DNA of 64,000 nucleotides from Vallitalea pronyensis (GCF_018141445.1 NZ_CP058649.1:1755001-1819000); one strand, 5' to 3'; shown: positions 18,901-29,157, counted from the first letter of the stretch. Made by a program: numbers and translations. The notes: generated by a model from the letters alone, not told the origin.

Positions 18901-20409
18901 GTGAGAGACAGAATTGGCTCATCAAATCATATGAGTAAAGTGCAAGCATACTTAACATTAATTGATCAAGTCATTGAAGAGGGACCCTATCAAGATAATT
19001 GGGCTTCATTATCTAAAGTGAAAGAGCCAGCATGGTATAAAAATGCTAAGTTTGGTATTTTCATTCATTGGGGTGTTTATGCTGTGCCAGCATTTGGCAG
19101 TGAATGGTATATAAGAAATATGTATCAACCTGAACATCCGGTATATGCTCATCATGTAAAAACCTATGGATCGCCAAAAGAATTTCCATATGTGAATTTT
19201 ATACCCATGTTTAAGGCAGAAAACTATGAGCCTAAAGAATGGGCTAAGCTTTTTAAGGATGCTGGTGCACGATTTGTGATGCCGGTAGCAGAACATCATG
19301 ATGGTTTTCAGATGTATGACAGTGACCTTTCAACATGGAACGCTGTACAGATGGGACCCAAAAGAGATGTGATGGGTGATTTAAAGAAAGCGGTTGAAGA
19401 TCAAGACTTGGTATTTACTGCATCCAGTCATCGAGCAGAAAACGTTTGGTTTTGCAATGGTGCTATGGCATTCGACTCAGGACTAGACTCAGAAGGGTAT
19501 ATTGAACCTTATGGTTACCGTGTGAAGGTAGACGGTACCATAGCAAACCCGACACCTAAGCAAGATTATGGTGACAGCATTCCAAAAGCTCACTTGGAAG
19601 ATTGGTTAGCAAGAACCTGTGAATTGGTAGATAAATATCAGCCTAAGGTGGTATGGTTTGATTGGTGGATTCAGAACATAGCCTTTAAACCGTATCTTAA
19701 AAAATTTGCTGCCTATTACTATAATCGTGCTGTCCAATGGGGGATAGATGTGGCCATTAACTACAAAGACGATGCCTACGCAAAAGGAACAGCCATTTTT
19801 GATGTGGAGCGAGGTCAGCTTGCAGAGATTAATCCAAGATTTTGGCAAACGGATACAGCCATTGGCAAGAACTCATGGGGGTATACTGAAGGCAATGTCT
19901 TTAAAGAACCTGAGAACATTGTCTGTGATATGCTGGATATTGTGAGTAAGAATGGCGCAATGCTTCTCAATGTAGGTCCCAAAGCAGATGGCACCATTAC
20001 AGATGAAGAAACAGCCATATTACGGGCCATTGGTGAATGGCTCAAAAAAAATGGGGAAGCTTTCTATGATTCCACCTATTGGTCTGTTTTTGGTGAAGGT
20101 CCCACCGCAATTATTGAAGGTCAAAAAATGGAAAGGCAAGCAAAAGGTTATGTAAAAGGTGATATAAGGTATACTTATAAAGCACCCTATGTGTATGCCC
20201 ATGTGTTAAAATGGCCGAAGGATGGAAAAGTAACCTTAAAGTCCTTTGCTTTAGGCAGTAAACACTTCAAAGGTATCATAAAAGATATAACCTTGTTAGC
20301 TTTTGACCATCATGTTAACACCATTAGAAATGAAGATGGGCTGCATCTCAGTATCGATGATAAATATGATACCATTTATCCAGTGACAGTGAAGATTCAA
20401 ATCGATTAG
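18901..20409 (+). CDS. Glycoside hydrolase family 29 alpha-L-fucosidase
   Basis: 502 residues. The barrel begins at KFGIFIHWGVYAVPAFGSEW and continues with AEHHDGFQMYDS, both hallmarks of GH29. The nucleophile is D254 in VVWFDWW. LLNVGPKADGTI is the conserved end of the catalytic barrel, and a C-terminal beta-sandwich follows. The frame is open from 18862, but GTG 18901 has AGGAG 5 nt upstream and upstream residues look like leader sequence, so I chose GTG. It overlaps nothing and lies 31 nt after GH2. It releases L-fucose, probably from a fucose-containing sulfated glycan. Confidence 0.93.
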   Translation: MRDRIGSSNHMSKVQAYLTLIDQVIEEGPYQDNWASLSKVKEPAWYKNAKFGIFIHWGVYAVPAFGSEWYIRNMYQPEHPVYAHHVKTYGSPKEFPYVNFIPMFKAENYEPKEWAKLFKDAGARFVMPVAEHHDGFQMYDSDLSTWNAVQMGPKRDVMGDLKKAVEDQDLVFTASSHRAENVWFCNGAMAFDSGLDSEGYIEPYGYRVKVDGTIANPTPKQDYGDSIPKAHLEDWLARTCELVDKYQPKVVWFDWWIQNIAFKPYLKKFAAYYYNRAVQWGIDVAINYKDDAYAKGTAIFDVERGQLAEINPRFWQTDTAIGKNSWGYTEGNVFKEPENIVCDMLDIVSKNGAMLLNVGPKADGTITDEETAILRAIGEWLKKNGEAFYDSTYWSVFGEGPTAIIEGQKMERQAKGYVKGDIRYTYKAPYVYAHVLKWPKDGKVTLKSFALGSKHFKGIIKDITLLAFDHHVNTIRNEDGLHLSIDDKYDTIYPVTVKIQID

Positions 20410-20491
20410 ACCATTTTAAAAAAGAATATAAGGGTAATAAGCTGAAACAATTTAACACAATAAAATCATAGAATGGAAGGACGAAGAAGAC

Positions 20492-22177
20492 ATGAAAAAA
20501 ATAGGATTATGGGTGATGGTTAGCGTATTATTAATCAGTGTCTTGATGACAGGGTGTTCAAATGGTGATAAGCAGAAGGACAAAATCCAATCCAATAATC
20601 AGGATGCAAGTGTTAACGTAGAAAGCGATAAGTTGCCAGATAAAGTGACCTTTCCACTTGAAAAGCCAATTACGTTAACTGCTTTTGTTTGTACAAGACC
20701 CAATGTGGATAATTATAAGGATAATGTTTTTACAAAAATACTGGAAGAAAAAACCAATATTAACCTGGAATTTGTGGTTGCTGTAGAAAATAAAGCCCAA
20801 GAAAAGTTAAACCTCTTACTGGCAACGGATAATTATCCAGATATAATTCTAGGACCCCAGTTAAACACAGCTCAACAAGCACTTAATGGGTCTCTGGGGG
20901 CATTATTGCCACTCAATGATATGATAGAAGAATATGGTGATCATACCAAAAAGGTGTTTGAAGACTTTCCTATTGCTTTAGACGTGATTACCATGACCGA
21001 TGGCAATATCTATAACCTTCCAAAAATCAGCGACTGTTATCATTGTAAATCCACACAAAAATTATGGATTTATAAACCATGGCTGGATAAGTTAGGTCTA
21101 AAGATGCCAGAAACAACAGAAGATTTTTATAAGGTGTTAAAAGCCTTTGCAACTCAAGATCCTAATGAGAATGGTAAACAGGATGAAATACCAATGGCAG
21201 GGTCTGTAAAAGGATGGGAATCACAAGTCGAAGCTTTTTTGATGAATAGTTTTGTCTACAATGCAACGGTTTCAAGAGGTGGTACAAAACGCTTATTTGT
21301 TGATGAAGGGGTTGTCACAGCCTCCTATGCCACAGAGGGCTGGAAAGAAGGTATGAAATACCTTCAAATGCTGCGTCAAGAAGGTCTATTGGCTAAGGAA
21401 AGTTTCACTCAGGCAAAAGACGGCTTGAAAAAAATGGGAGAAAATCCTGAAGAAGTTATTTTGGGTGTTTTTCCAGGTGGTTCTCCAGTAACAGCATTGG
21501 ACTTAAGTGGCAATAGGTGGAAAGATTATGTGGCCATTTCACCTCTTAAAGGACCTGATGGAACAAGGTATGCCCATTATGATCCCTATCGAGCAGTGGC
21601 TCCAGGTTTTAGTATTACTGACAAATGTGCCTATCCTGAAGTTGCGTTTGCATTGGCTGATTTGTTATATGATGAGGTGTATAGTTTGAGTAACACATTA
21701 GGACCAAAAGGTATCACTTGGGATTATATTGATGATGATACTAAAAAAGGGATTAATGGTGAAAAAGCCATATGGGAAGAAATCATACCTTTTGCCAAAC
21801 AAGACCCTAATACCGCTTGGAACAATATTGGCAATAGTTATAGACCATCATTGCTACGATTAGGTCGATATACAGATGCCTCCGATAATATTGAAGCGAA
21901 ACTCTACCAAGAAACAAAAAATAAGCAGGTACCTTATTTCCCAAGTGAAGACATGATTCTGCCTATGCTTGTTTTTGAAAAAGAAGACACATCGGAGTTA
22001 TTAAAATATACCACGTCCATTAATGAATATGTGGAAGAAAAAATTGCTGAATTTGTGGTATCGGATGTGGATATTGATGCTCAGTGGGATAAATACCTCC
22101 AAGAGCTTCAAAAAATGGGACTTCATGAGATGTTATCCATTTATCAAAAGACATATGATAAACATATGAAACGTTAA
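20492..22177 (+). CDS. Extracellular solute-binding lipoprotein (LipO type)
   Basis: 561 residues. The signal peptide ends in a lipobox, LMTGC, with lipidated C22, followed by a Ser/Asn/Lys-rich linker. The mature part has the family 1 binding-protein fold of the large LipO type that partners LplB/YtcP permeases. It captures oligosaccharides outside the cell for the importer encoded upstream. GAAGAAGAC before ATG is a modest ribosome site. The gene stands 82 nt after the fucosidase. Confidence 0.92.
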   Translation: MKKIGLWVMVSVLLISVLMTGCSNGDKQKDKIQSNNQDASVNVESDKLPDKVTFPLEKPITLTAFVCTRPNVDNYKDNVFTKILEEKTNINLEFVVAVENKAQEKLNLLLATDNYPDIILGPQLNTAQQALNGSLGALLPLNDMIEEYGDHTKKVFEDFPIALDVITMTDGNIYNLPKISDCYHCKSTQKLWIYKPWLDKLGLKMPETTEDFYKVLKAFATQDPNENGKQDEIPMAGSVKGWESQVEAFLMNSFVYNATVSRGGTKRLFVDEGVVTASYATEGWKEGMKYLQMLRQEGLLAKESFTQAKDGLKKMGENPEEVILGVFPGGSPVTALDLSGNRWKDYVAISPLKGPDGTRYAHYDPYRAVAPGFSITDKCAYPEVAFALADLLYDEVYSLSNTLGPKGITWDYIDDDTKKGINGEKAIWEEIIPFAKQDPNTAWNNIGNSYRPSLLRLGRYTDASDNIEAKLYQETKNKQVPYFPSEDMILPMLVFEKEDTSELLKYTTSINEYVEEKIAEFVVSDVDIDAQWDKYLQELQKMGLHEMLSIYQKTYDKHMKR

Positions 22178-22322
22178 GAAATCATATCAAGATGAATGGA
22201 TGATGCACAATACGATCTTATAAACCTAATCCTAACTGGAAAATGACTCATGAAAGACATCATGTGAAGGCTTAAAAGATGAAGTAACATAAATAAGCAG
22301 TTGAATCATGAGGAGGATTAAT

Positions 22323-24944
22323 ATGAAAGTACCGATGAAAAAGTGTCTAGCAACAACATTAGTGGTGGTTATCATGTCCGTGTTGATGATTGTATCCGAA
22401 CACGTAGTACTTGCATCTTCAACCCCCGACATACCTGACTATTTTAAGAAACTTCAGTCAAGAGAAGTAAAATCCTTGCAAAGCATTGAGTGGGTTCAAG
22501 TGGGACCAGGCAGTCAAGGAGGAGCAGATTCAACCATTTTTCACCCCACAGATGCGGATTATGTGTACATTTCTCAGAACATGAAAAAGAATTATTATTC
22601 AACAGACGGCATGAGAAGTTTTGATACGTGGAAATCCAATAGCAGTGATGATAGTCGAGGTTATCGCTATAACCTTGCCCAAACCTATCAAATAGACTTC
22701 TCTAGACAGGATGAAACCTTTGGATTGGCAGTCAATATCCTGGGTCTATGGAAAACCACCGATAAAGGTGCCAGTTGGGAACGTGCATCACTGGATGTTT
22801 TCCCAGAACCAGATACCATTTCATTATCAGCTGTTTGCTTCGATCCAACAGATGATAACATTATCTATGTAGGTTCAGGGTCGTTCTGGAAAAACATTGA
22901 TCCAAGAACCCAGAAAAATCCATACAAATCCATAGATGGTTTAAAAGTAACAGGAACAATATGGAAATCCACTGATAAAGGAAAGACATGGCAGGTTAGC
23001 AATAGTGGTATGCATCCAGAGGCGGAGATTGGACAGATTTTTGTACATCCTAACAAGCCATCCAAAGTATATGCAGCAACCAGTCGAGGATTTTATTTTA
23101 GCAATAACGGTGGTGAAAGCTGGACATTAAGAAACAATGGATTGGATAATGGTATTCTACGAGATGTTGCTATGCATTACAACAAAACAAAGAATAAAAT
23201 TATTTTCTATGCTGTTGAGTTAACCATGTGGGAAGATGATGGTCAAAAAGGCGTTCTTTCCTCAGGAGGTGTGTATAAAAGCACCAATGAAGGTGAAAAT
23301 TGGGTATCTGTCAATGACAAGTTAAGTGTAGACCTTAACGCTATTGGTGATGAAGAGATGCTTACAGGTGGCTACGGCTTCTATAAAATCATGGCTAAAT
23401 GGTTTGGTATAACCCAAACAGAAGCTGAAGAGCGTTTTGATGTACCAACAGCTATATTACCCAGCTTCAGAGAAGTGGAGATAAATCCTACGAACCCTAA
23501 TATGATTTACATTGTTAATTGTGGGCGTAAAGAGAATTCCTTTGGTCCAGAAGGCGTATGGATATCGGAGGATGGCGGCGCTAACTGGTTTGTTTCAACA
23601 AGACCGGGTATTGGTTATACAGAAGATGCTTATTGGCGCTCTCAGTATTCGCCAGAAGATGTGAATTTGACCACACAGAATATGGAGGTTGGTTGTGAGA
23701 AGTATTGGTCATGGTTATATGCATTAAGGTACCCTATGCTAGCTTATCAATATCTGGCTATTAGCCCAGACGGTAAAAATCTTATGGTTCATGCTTTTAA
23801 GTCCCGTTTGCTATCAAGGGATAATGGACGTACATGGAAACAGGTGGACGCCATTGAATTGGAACCGGATAGTGACATATGGATTGGACGAGGTAACAGT
23901 AATGTACCAGGAAAACACGTACTTATCCAGCCAAAGACCAATAAGCCGTACTTTATGGCAGGAGAGACAAGTTTCTGGACCCTTTCCAATAAAGTACATA
24001 CGATTGATACCAAGTCCCTTCCTGTTAAACGGTTAGATCGAAGTAATACGTTGCCATGCCCTGCAGCAAGTGCTTTTCATCCTCATAATAAGAATATTCT
24101 CTATGCGGTCGGTGAACGTTTACAGCATGCAGGGGATTTCATGAAATCAACAGATGCTGGTGCAACATGGGAAGTATTATCCCATCCTATTCCTATGACC
24201 GTTAAGCATAAAGTTAAATCTTATACATTAAAAATCAATAAAAATAAACCAGATACCATGTATTTTACAGTACCAAAATCCGTTATCAATGATGCAGGGG
24301 GTGGTGTCAACGGTTCCCATATGAACGATGAAGATTATGGGGTGTATAAAACAACAGATGGTGGACTTAACTGGGTAACAATGAATAAAGGACTTCCAGA
24401 GATTGCCAATGTAAATGCTCTTGCAATGGATCCTGAAAGACAAAATACACTGTATGCAGCGGTTATTGGAAGTCAAGCTTCTATTGGAGGGTTGTTCAAG
24501 TCAACTAACGGAGGTGAACAGTGGTCAGAAGTAACCCTTCCAGCAGGCATTGTTTCTGTGAATGATGTGCACATACAAGACAGTGGAAAAATATTTATAT
24601 CTTGTGGGACGGCCGATGGCGAACAAGAAAATGGTGGTGTTTGGTCCAGTGATGATAAGGGTGTCACTTGGACGAAGATCTTCCATATGCCCTATGTTAT
24701 CGAAACCTTTGTTGATCCAAATAACGATGACAGAGCCGTTGTCCATGTTGGAAAAGCAAGTAAGATAGACAGTCTGAATCCAGGCATCTATTTAACAAAG
24801 AATGGTGGAAAAAAATGGACTAAAATCAATACAGGCATTGGTAATCCAGATAAAGTATCGGATGTTAAATTTGATCGGGTTGATAAAAAAGTCCTTTGGT
24901 GCTCGGTTATATCCAGTGGTTTTTATCGGTTGGCGTTACCATAA
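22323..24944 (+). CDS. Secreted Asp-box beta-propeller protein (GH74/sortilin-like fold)
   Basis: 873 residues. A signal peptide covers residues 1-31 and ends near VLASS. Eleven Asp-box motifs (S/T-x-D/N-x-G-x-x-W) follow, for example TTDKGASW, STDKGKTW, SNNGGESW, STNEGENW, SEDGGANW, SRDNGRTW, STDAGATW, TTDGGLNW, STNGGEQW, SDDKGVTW and TKNGGKKW. This number fits two propellers, as in GH74 enzymes or VPS10 domains. AGGAGG lies 6 nt before ATG 22323; ATG 22308 would overlap it. It is the only clearly secreted enzyme-like protein of this operon and may start extracellular breakdown of the polymer or bind it. Catalytic residues are not identified. Confidence 0.8.
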   Translation: MKVPMKKCLATTLVVVIMSVLMIVSEHVVLASSTPDIPDYFKKLQSREVKSLQSIEWVQVGPGSQGGADSTIFHPTDADYVYISQNMKKNYYSTDGMRSFDTWKSNSSDDSRGYRYNLAQTYQIDFSRQDETFGLAVNILGLWKTTDKGASWERASLDVFPEPDTISLSAVCFDPTDDNIIYVGSGSFWKNIDPRTQKNPYKSIDGLKVTGTIWKSTDKGKTWQVSNSGMHPEAEIGQIFVHPNKPSKVYAATSRGFYFSNNGGESWTLRNNGLDNGILRDVAMHYNKTKNKIIFYAVELTMWEDDGQKGVLSSGGVYKSTNEGENWVSVNDKLSVDLNAIGDEEMLTGGYGFYKIMAKWFGITQTEAEERFDVPTAILPSFREVEINPTNPNMIYIVNCGRKENSFGPEGVWISEDGGANWFVSTRPGIGYTEDAYWRSQYSPEDVNLTTQNMEVGCEKYWSWLYALRYPMLAYQYLAISPDGKNLMVHAFKSRLLSRDNGRTWKQVDAIELEPDSDIWIGRGNSNVPGKHVLIQPKTNKPYFMAGETSFWTLSNKVHTIDTKSLPVKRLDRSNTLPCPAASAFHPHNKNILYAVGERLQHAGDFMKSTDAGATWEVLSHPIPMTVKHKVKSYTLKINKNKPDTMYFTVPKSVINDAGGGVNGSHMNDEDYGVYKTTDGGLNWVTMNKGLPEIANVNALAMDPERQNTLYAAVIGSQASIGGLFKSTNGGEQWSEVTLPAGIVSVNDVHIQDSGKIFISCGTADGEQENGGVWSSDDKGVTWTKIFHMPYVIETFVDPNNDDRAVVHVGKASKIDSLNPGIYLTKNGGKKWTKINTGIGNPDKVSDVKFDRVDKKVLWCSVISSGFYRLALP

Positions 24945-25007
24945 GCTCATATAATTTCCTAAGCTTTAAAAAGGCAGCTATAGAATAATCATAGCAAATG
25001 AGTACCC

Positions 25008-25046
25008 AAAAAGCATTGAAAATAAGCTTGTTTTCAATGCTTTTTG
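25008..25046 (+). terminator. Strong terminator ending the GH2-GH29 operon
   Basis: A perfect 15-bp stem (AAAAAGCATTGAAAA and its complement) with an 8-nt loop ends in TTTTT. Confidence 0.9.
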
Positions 25047-25237
25047 CATGTTCACCTATAATCTCATTCAAACTTAAAGTATACGGAATCAGGTTACCCG
25101 TAATAAAATACGACTTGACAAATGCAGTTTAACCATGTAAACCTATTATAGAGACATCCAGTAAAGGATATAAGCTATGTTATTATGAAAATCATGAAGA
25201 AATAAAAATAATCAAGGATACCATAAGCGAGGTCATC

Positions 25238-26212
25238 ATGAAGAAAATAAAAAAAAGATGGAAGTTTCTTATTGCCTTTGTCATTTTTGTGATGTTGGTA
25301 TGGTTAAATAATACGAATCTCTTCTCAGATAAGACAGGGACACACAAGTGGTTAGCCCATAGAGGGCTGGCTCAGACCTTTGACATTTCAGAAGTTGAAT
25401 GGGATACCAATACGGCTGCCATCATCTATGAACCCGAACATCACTATCTAGAGAATACTCTAGAATCCATGATAAAGGCCTTTGAACACGGTGCCCATAT
25501 GGTTGAATGTGATATTCAGCGAACAAAAGATAACCAATTGGCTGTATTTCACGATAGCGATTTAGCCATGAGAACCAATGGTTCAGGTATGGTGAAGGAT
25601 AAAACCATGGATGCATTAAAGCAATTGGATATTGGTTATGGGTACACAGCAGATGGTGGTGAAACCTACCCTTTTAGAGGAAAGGGTGTTGGTTTAATGC
25701 CCGAATTAACAGAAGTCTTGGAACAATTCCCAGATCAAGCATTATTGATTGATCTAAAAGACGGGGATTTGGAGACGGCTAAAATACTATGGACGTATCT
25801 TAAGGATAAGCCGCCTGAACGTTTAAATCAGATAAACGTGTATGGTAGTCATGGCAGTATGCTCTATTTGAGAGAGCAAAGCAATACCCTCAGGGTCTTA
25901 TCCAAGAAAAAATTGAAACAGGCACTACTGCAATATGAGCTGATAGGGTGGACAGGTTATGTTCCGAAAGCCATACATAACATGGAACTTCACATACCTT
26001 TAACTTATGCAAAGTACTTATGGGGCTGGCCCCATAAATTTGTAGAGCGAATGAACGCTGTTAATACAACCGTTGTTATTGTGGAGGGTAATGGCAAATG
26101 GTCAGAAGGATTTGATTCCAAGGAATCGCTAGAAAAAATACCAAAAGGTTTTACTGGCTATATTTGGACAAATCGTATAGATAGAGTTGGTCCAATAGGA
26201 GGTAATGAATAA
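25238..26212 (+). CDS. Membrane-anchored glycerophosphodiester phosphodiesterase-like protein
   Basis: 324 residues. One N-terminal helix (9-26) anchors the protein; the rest is a GDPD TIM barrel. The catalytic HRG is at 41-43, metal-binding E-x-D lies in VECDIQ and the second His in VFHDSD. The family cleaves glycerophosphodiesters to glycerol-3-phosphate and an alcohol. An insertion between HRG and the ENTLES segment is longer than usual. GAGGT precedes ATG 25238. Its stop overlaps the next start by 1 nt, so it is co-translated with an esterase. It may act on phospholipid or teichoic-acid-derived diesters. Confidence 0.85.
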   Translation: MKKIKKRWKFLIAFVIFVMLVWLNNTNLFSDKTGTHKWLAHRGLAQTFDISEVEWDTNTAAIIYEPEHHYLENTLESMIKAFEHGAHMVECDIQRTKDNQLAVFHDSDLAMRTNGSGMVKDKTMDALKQLDIGYGYTADGGETYPFRGKGVGLMPELTEVLEQFPDQALLIDLKDGDLETAKILWTYLKDKPPERLNQINVYGSHGSMLYLREQSNTLRVLSKKKLKQALLQYELIGWTGYVPKAIHNMELHIPLTYAKYLWGWPHKFVERMNAVNTTVVIVEGNGKWSEGFDSKESLEKIPKGFTGYIWTNRIDRVGPIGGNE

Positions 26213-27030
26213 TGATATGTACAACAATTGATTTATGGGAAGGACTTAACTATTCTGGGGAAATGGATGATGGGTTTCGCCCCAAGATGACCACTTACAT
26301 CCGAGGGGGAAACAAGAGACGGGGAATAGTTACCATCTTTCCTGGCGGCGGCTATGGTTTTACATCTCCAAGAGAAGCTGAGCCTGTGGCTGTAGCATTC
26401 AATGATGCCGGTTACCATGCAGTCTATGTGGATTACAGTGTAGCACCAAGAAGGCATCCTGCACCTTTGTTGGATGCTGCAAGGGCGTTGACCATTATAA
26501 AAGAAAGAGCTAAGGAATGGCATGTGGACATATCACGGATATTCCTCTGTGGTTTTTCCGCAGGCGGTCATCTATGTGCAAGTCTTTCCAACCTCTATAC
26601 TAAAAAATGGGTAAAAGAAGCACATGGCATCCATTTGGATGAGCTGATGATCAAGGGTTCCATTCTGGCTTATCCCGTCCTTGTCTATGGCAAACATATG
26701 CATCAAGGTTCTTTTGCAAATTTATTGGGGGAAGATGCCAAGGAAGAAGCATGTATGAGCATGTCCATGGATAAGTGCGTACATCCGAGTACACCACCTA
26801 CATTCCTCTGGCATACTGTAGAGGACAAGGCAGTTCCCGTAGAAAATTCTTTAATCTATGCAACAGCATTAAGACAATATGACGTACCTTTTGAAATGCA
26901 TGTCTATCAAAAGGGTTCTCATGGATTATCCTTATCCAATACAGAGGTGGCGGAAAATAAGGACGGCGTACTACCCCATGTGGCCAGTTGGATGAGACTG
27001 TGTATTGAATGGATGGATGAACTGACATAA
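26212..27030 (+). CDS. Alpha/beta hydrolase, acetyl-esterase-like
   Basis: 272 residues. The nucleophile is S116 in GFSAGGH. The oxyanion segment FPGGGYGF replaces the HGGG of related esterases. The acid and base lie in VEDKAVP and GSHGLSL. This pattern matches the small BD-FAE-like carbohydrate esterases and endo-xylanase-associated acetyl esterases that remove acetyl groups from sugars. No signal peptide is visible. It overlaps the GDPD gene by 1 nt (TAATG), with GGAGG upstream. It probably removes acetyl groups from imported oligosaccharides. Confidence 0.85.
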   Translation: MICTTIDLWEGLNYSGEMDDGFRPKMTTYIRGGNKRRGIVTIFPGGGYGFTSPREAEPVAVAFNDAGYHAVYVDYSVAPRRHPAPLLDAARALTIIKERAKEWHVDISRIFLCGFSAGGHLCASLSNLYTKKWVKEAHGIHLDELMIKGSILAYPVLVYGKHMHQGSFANLLGEDAKEEACMSMSMDKCVHPSTPPTFLWHTVEDKAVPVENSLIYATALRQYDVPFEMHVYQKGSHGLSLSNTEVAENKDGVLPHVASWMRLCIEWMDELT

Positions 27031-27149
27031 TACACTTAGAAATAAAATGGTGCATGAGAGCTATTAACTCTATAGTGAGTTGGTTTCATTGTTAGAAAGT
27101 AAACATGCATAGGTATGGTATAATGACGAAGTAAGTCATTATAAATATA

Positions 27150-27200
27150 AGCCCTTGATAACCATTGAATGGGTTATCAGGGGCTATATGTATATTTTTA
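27150..27200. terminator. Terminator between convergent esterase and AGE-like genes
   Basis: The arms AGCCCTTGATAACC and GGGTTATCAGGGGCT form a long stem with one G-T pair and a 7-nt loop. AT-rich runs flank both sides. Confidence 0.75.
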
Positions 27201-27222
27201 CTTCCCGACGGTGTTAAAAATA

Positions 27223-29157
27223 TTAGTAAACATCTGTAAAGGTTACTTTTACTTTGCGTAATTGTTGACCATCCACTTCAAATGTATGTAAATACTCTCT
27301 ATTGACCTCTTTACCTTCATACATGTAGGGCTTAGCGATGAATGTTTCTTTTTGTGATTCTGGGACAGCAAAATAAAGTTCCACATTTTTGCCTTCCATT
27401 TGTCTTCCTATGATGTACATAATAAGGGCATGTTCGGTTTCATGGTAAGCATTTTTCCAATGCCAAGCTTTTGAAGTGCTGTCAGCTGGCCAATTATGAC
27501 CACTACCATCACGTTGTACACCATCAAAGATGCCTCGGTTATTGCCATAAACAGTATCAACAAAATCCGTACGCCAATTGTCCAAGGTGTTTTCTAATAT
27601 ACTTGAATAGTCTTGACTGGCTAAGTTTAATGTTGCAGTAAGCTGGTCTTCTTCACAATATACCCACCATGACACACCATCTTCATTGTGGGTTGTTTGG
27701 CTTGTAGGATACTGAGCCCAGCGGCCATAGTTGTCATCATAAGCAAGATTAACCCATTTATTAACACTGTTGTCACCTTCTGTTAAGAGGGCATGATAGG
27801 GGTGGTCGGGTAACCTTTTATCCAACTGTAACATCATCCAGTACGTTTTTAAACTGTGACCAAAATCATTATGATCTTTACCGTCGTAGATGCCTTTGTT
27901 ACCACTTGTTCCCCAGAAGATACCATCTTGATAGAAGTGTTTAATCATGGAGTCAGATAACGTTTGCATATCGGATAGGAATTGATTTCGTCGCGTATAA
28001 TCCCTTAGCACAGGTTGAACAATAAGCATATAAGCATTGATATTATCTAATGCTGCAACAAGCTCATAGGCATTATCATTTCTTAAATCAATTTCGTTGG
28101 TTAATGTGTAATCCAGACCATCCATCATACGTTCGTTGGTTGCATCCCAATACTTATTAAACATTAAATCACGAATGCCTAATACTTCGTTTTCCATTGC
28201 TTCATCTCTGGTCACAAAATAATAAGATCCAAAACCCATAGCAGTATAGGATAAGTTCTGGGCATCTTTATCTTCATTAGGGTTAGCAGGTGTACCATCT
28301 TGATTAAGGGTCATATACCAACCCCCATTCACATTATCTTTACCATGGTTTTTAATCCAATTACAACCTTTTTTAGATAACTTTAAGAGTTCTTCATCGC
28401 CTGTTAGGAGATAGCCCATAGCATAAGCATATGTTTGGCGAGAAAGCATACGTACATAACGGAGTGACCGATCTGTGCCATCTTCGTGAATAATGGGGTC
28501 AGGGATTGAACCATCCATTTCCCGATAAGTGGGGAAGTTTCCATTTTCACCCATGGCAATATCCGTGGTCCAGAAAGGTTTAACATCATGGATAAAATGG
28601 TTTTTCCAATGATCACCAGCTATAATATTTGGAAGAGATGCTGGGGCTGGAACCGTTCCATAGCGATCCGTAATGGTCAAATTGTCAATACCTATGAACG
28701 CAAAAGGGCTGTCCTTTTTTGCTCTAAAGCGTATTTTTAATTCGCTATTTGCGTAATCCTTTAAATTAAAATCAACGGTTTTCCAATCAACGGTGCCGTT
28801 CCATTCTTGTAAGGGAATCCACCCCTGTCCATCATAAACATCCACCGCTAGATATTCATCAGAATCAAGGTTAATGGTTCTAAGATCAAATCTAAGTGTT
28901 AATGTTTTACGATCAAGTGTATGGAATGATTGAGAGAGTGTTAGTGTTGATTCTTCGGTACAATTAATGTTGCAAGCGATGCCATTGACAATTATCCAAT
29001 CATACTGGTTAGATATGTCCCATTGGTTTAGCGTGGTAAATTTATCATAAACATTGACATCAGAAGAAGCATATACGACTTGATTGTTCATACAGATTGC
29101 ATTCAATACGAATAATAAAGTCAGTATACAACTAAAATATTTACATGTTTTTTTCAT
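27223..29157 (-). CDS. Secreted (alpha/alpha) barrel protein with N-terminal jelly roll, AGE-like
   Basis: 644 residues. A signal peptide is present at residues 1-31, ending near VVYASS. Residues ~35-170 form a beta-sandwich of carbohydrate-binding type (LTLRFDLRT, then FIGIDNLTI). The remaining ~450 residues are helical with Trp/Tyr-rich motifs of the N-acylglucosamine 2-epimerase-like (alpha/alpha)6 fold; HWKNAYHETEHALI near the C-terminal third is the best match. ATG 29157 has AAGGAG 7 nt upstream, so the longer TTG-type start at 29190 is not used. Being secreted is unusual for an epimerase, so a hydrolase or lyase role is possible. Substrate unknown. Confidence 0.7.
   Translation of the reverse strand: MKKTCKYFSCILTLLFVLNAICMNNQVVYASSDVNVYDKFTTLNQWDISNQYDWIIVNGIACNINCTEESTLTLSQSFHTLDRKTLTLRFDLRTINLDSDEYLAVDVYDGQGWIPLQEWNGTVDWKTVDFNLKDYANSELKIRFRAKKDSPFAFIGIDNLTITDRYGTVPAPASLPNIIAGDHWKNHFIHDVKPFWTTDIAMGENGNFPTYREMDGSIPDPIIHEDGTDRSLRYVRMLSRQTYAYAMGYLLTGDEELLKLSKKGCNWIKNHGKDNVNGGWYMTLNQDGTPANPNEDKDAQNLSYTAMGFGSYYFVTRDEAMENEVLGIRDLMFNKYWDATNERMMDGLDYTLTNEIDLRNDNAYELVAALDNINAYMLIVQPVLRDYTRRNQFLSDMQTLSDSMIKHFYQDGIFWGTSGNKGIYDGKDHNDFGHSLKTYWMMLQLDKRLPDHPYHALLTEGDNSVNKWVNLAYDDNYGRWAQYPTSQTTHNEDGVSWWVYCEEDQLTATLNLASQDYSSILENTLDNWRTDFVDTVYGNNRGIFDGVQRDGSGHNWPADSTSKAWHWKNAYHETEHALIMYIIGRQMEGKNVELYFAVPESQKETFIAKPYMYEGKEVNREYLHTFEVDGQQLRKVKVTFTDVY

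Noticed and set aside
25115..25149. Promoter with TTGACA before the GDPD gene
   Set aside because: The only good -10 is 23 nt away, too far for sigma-A, so I do not list it.
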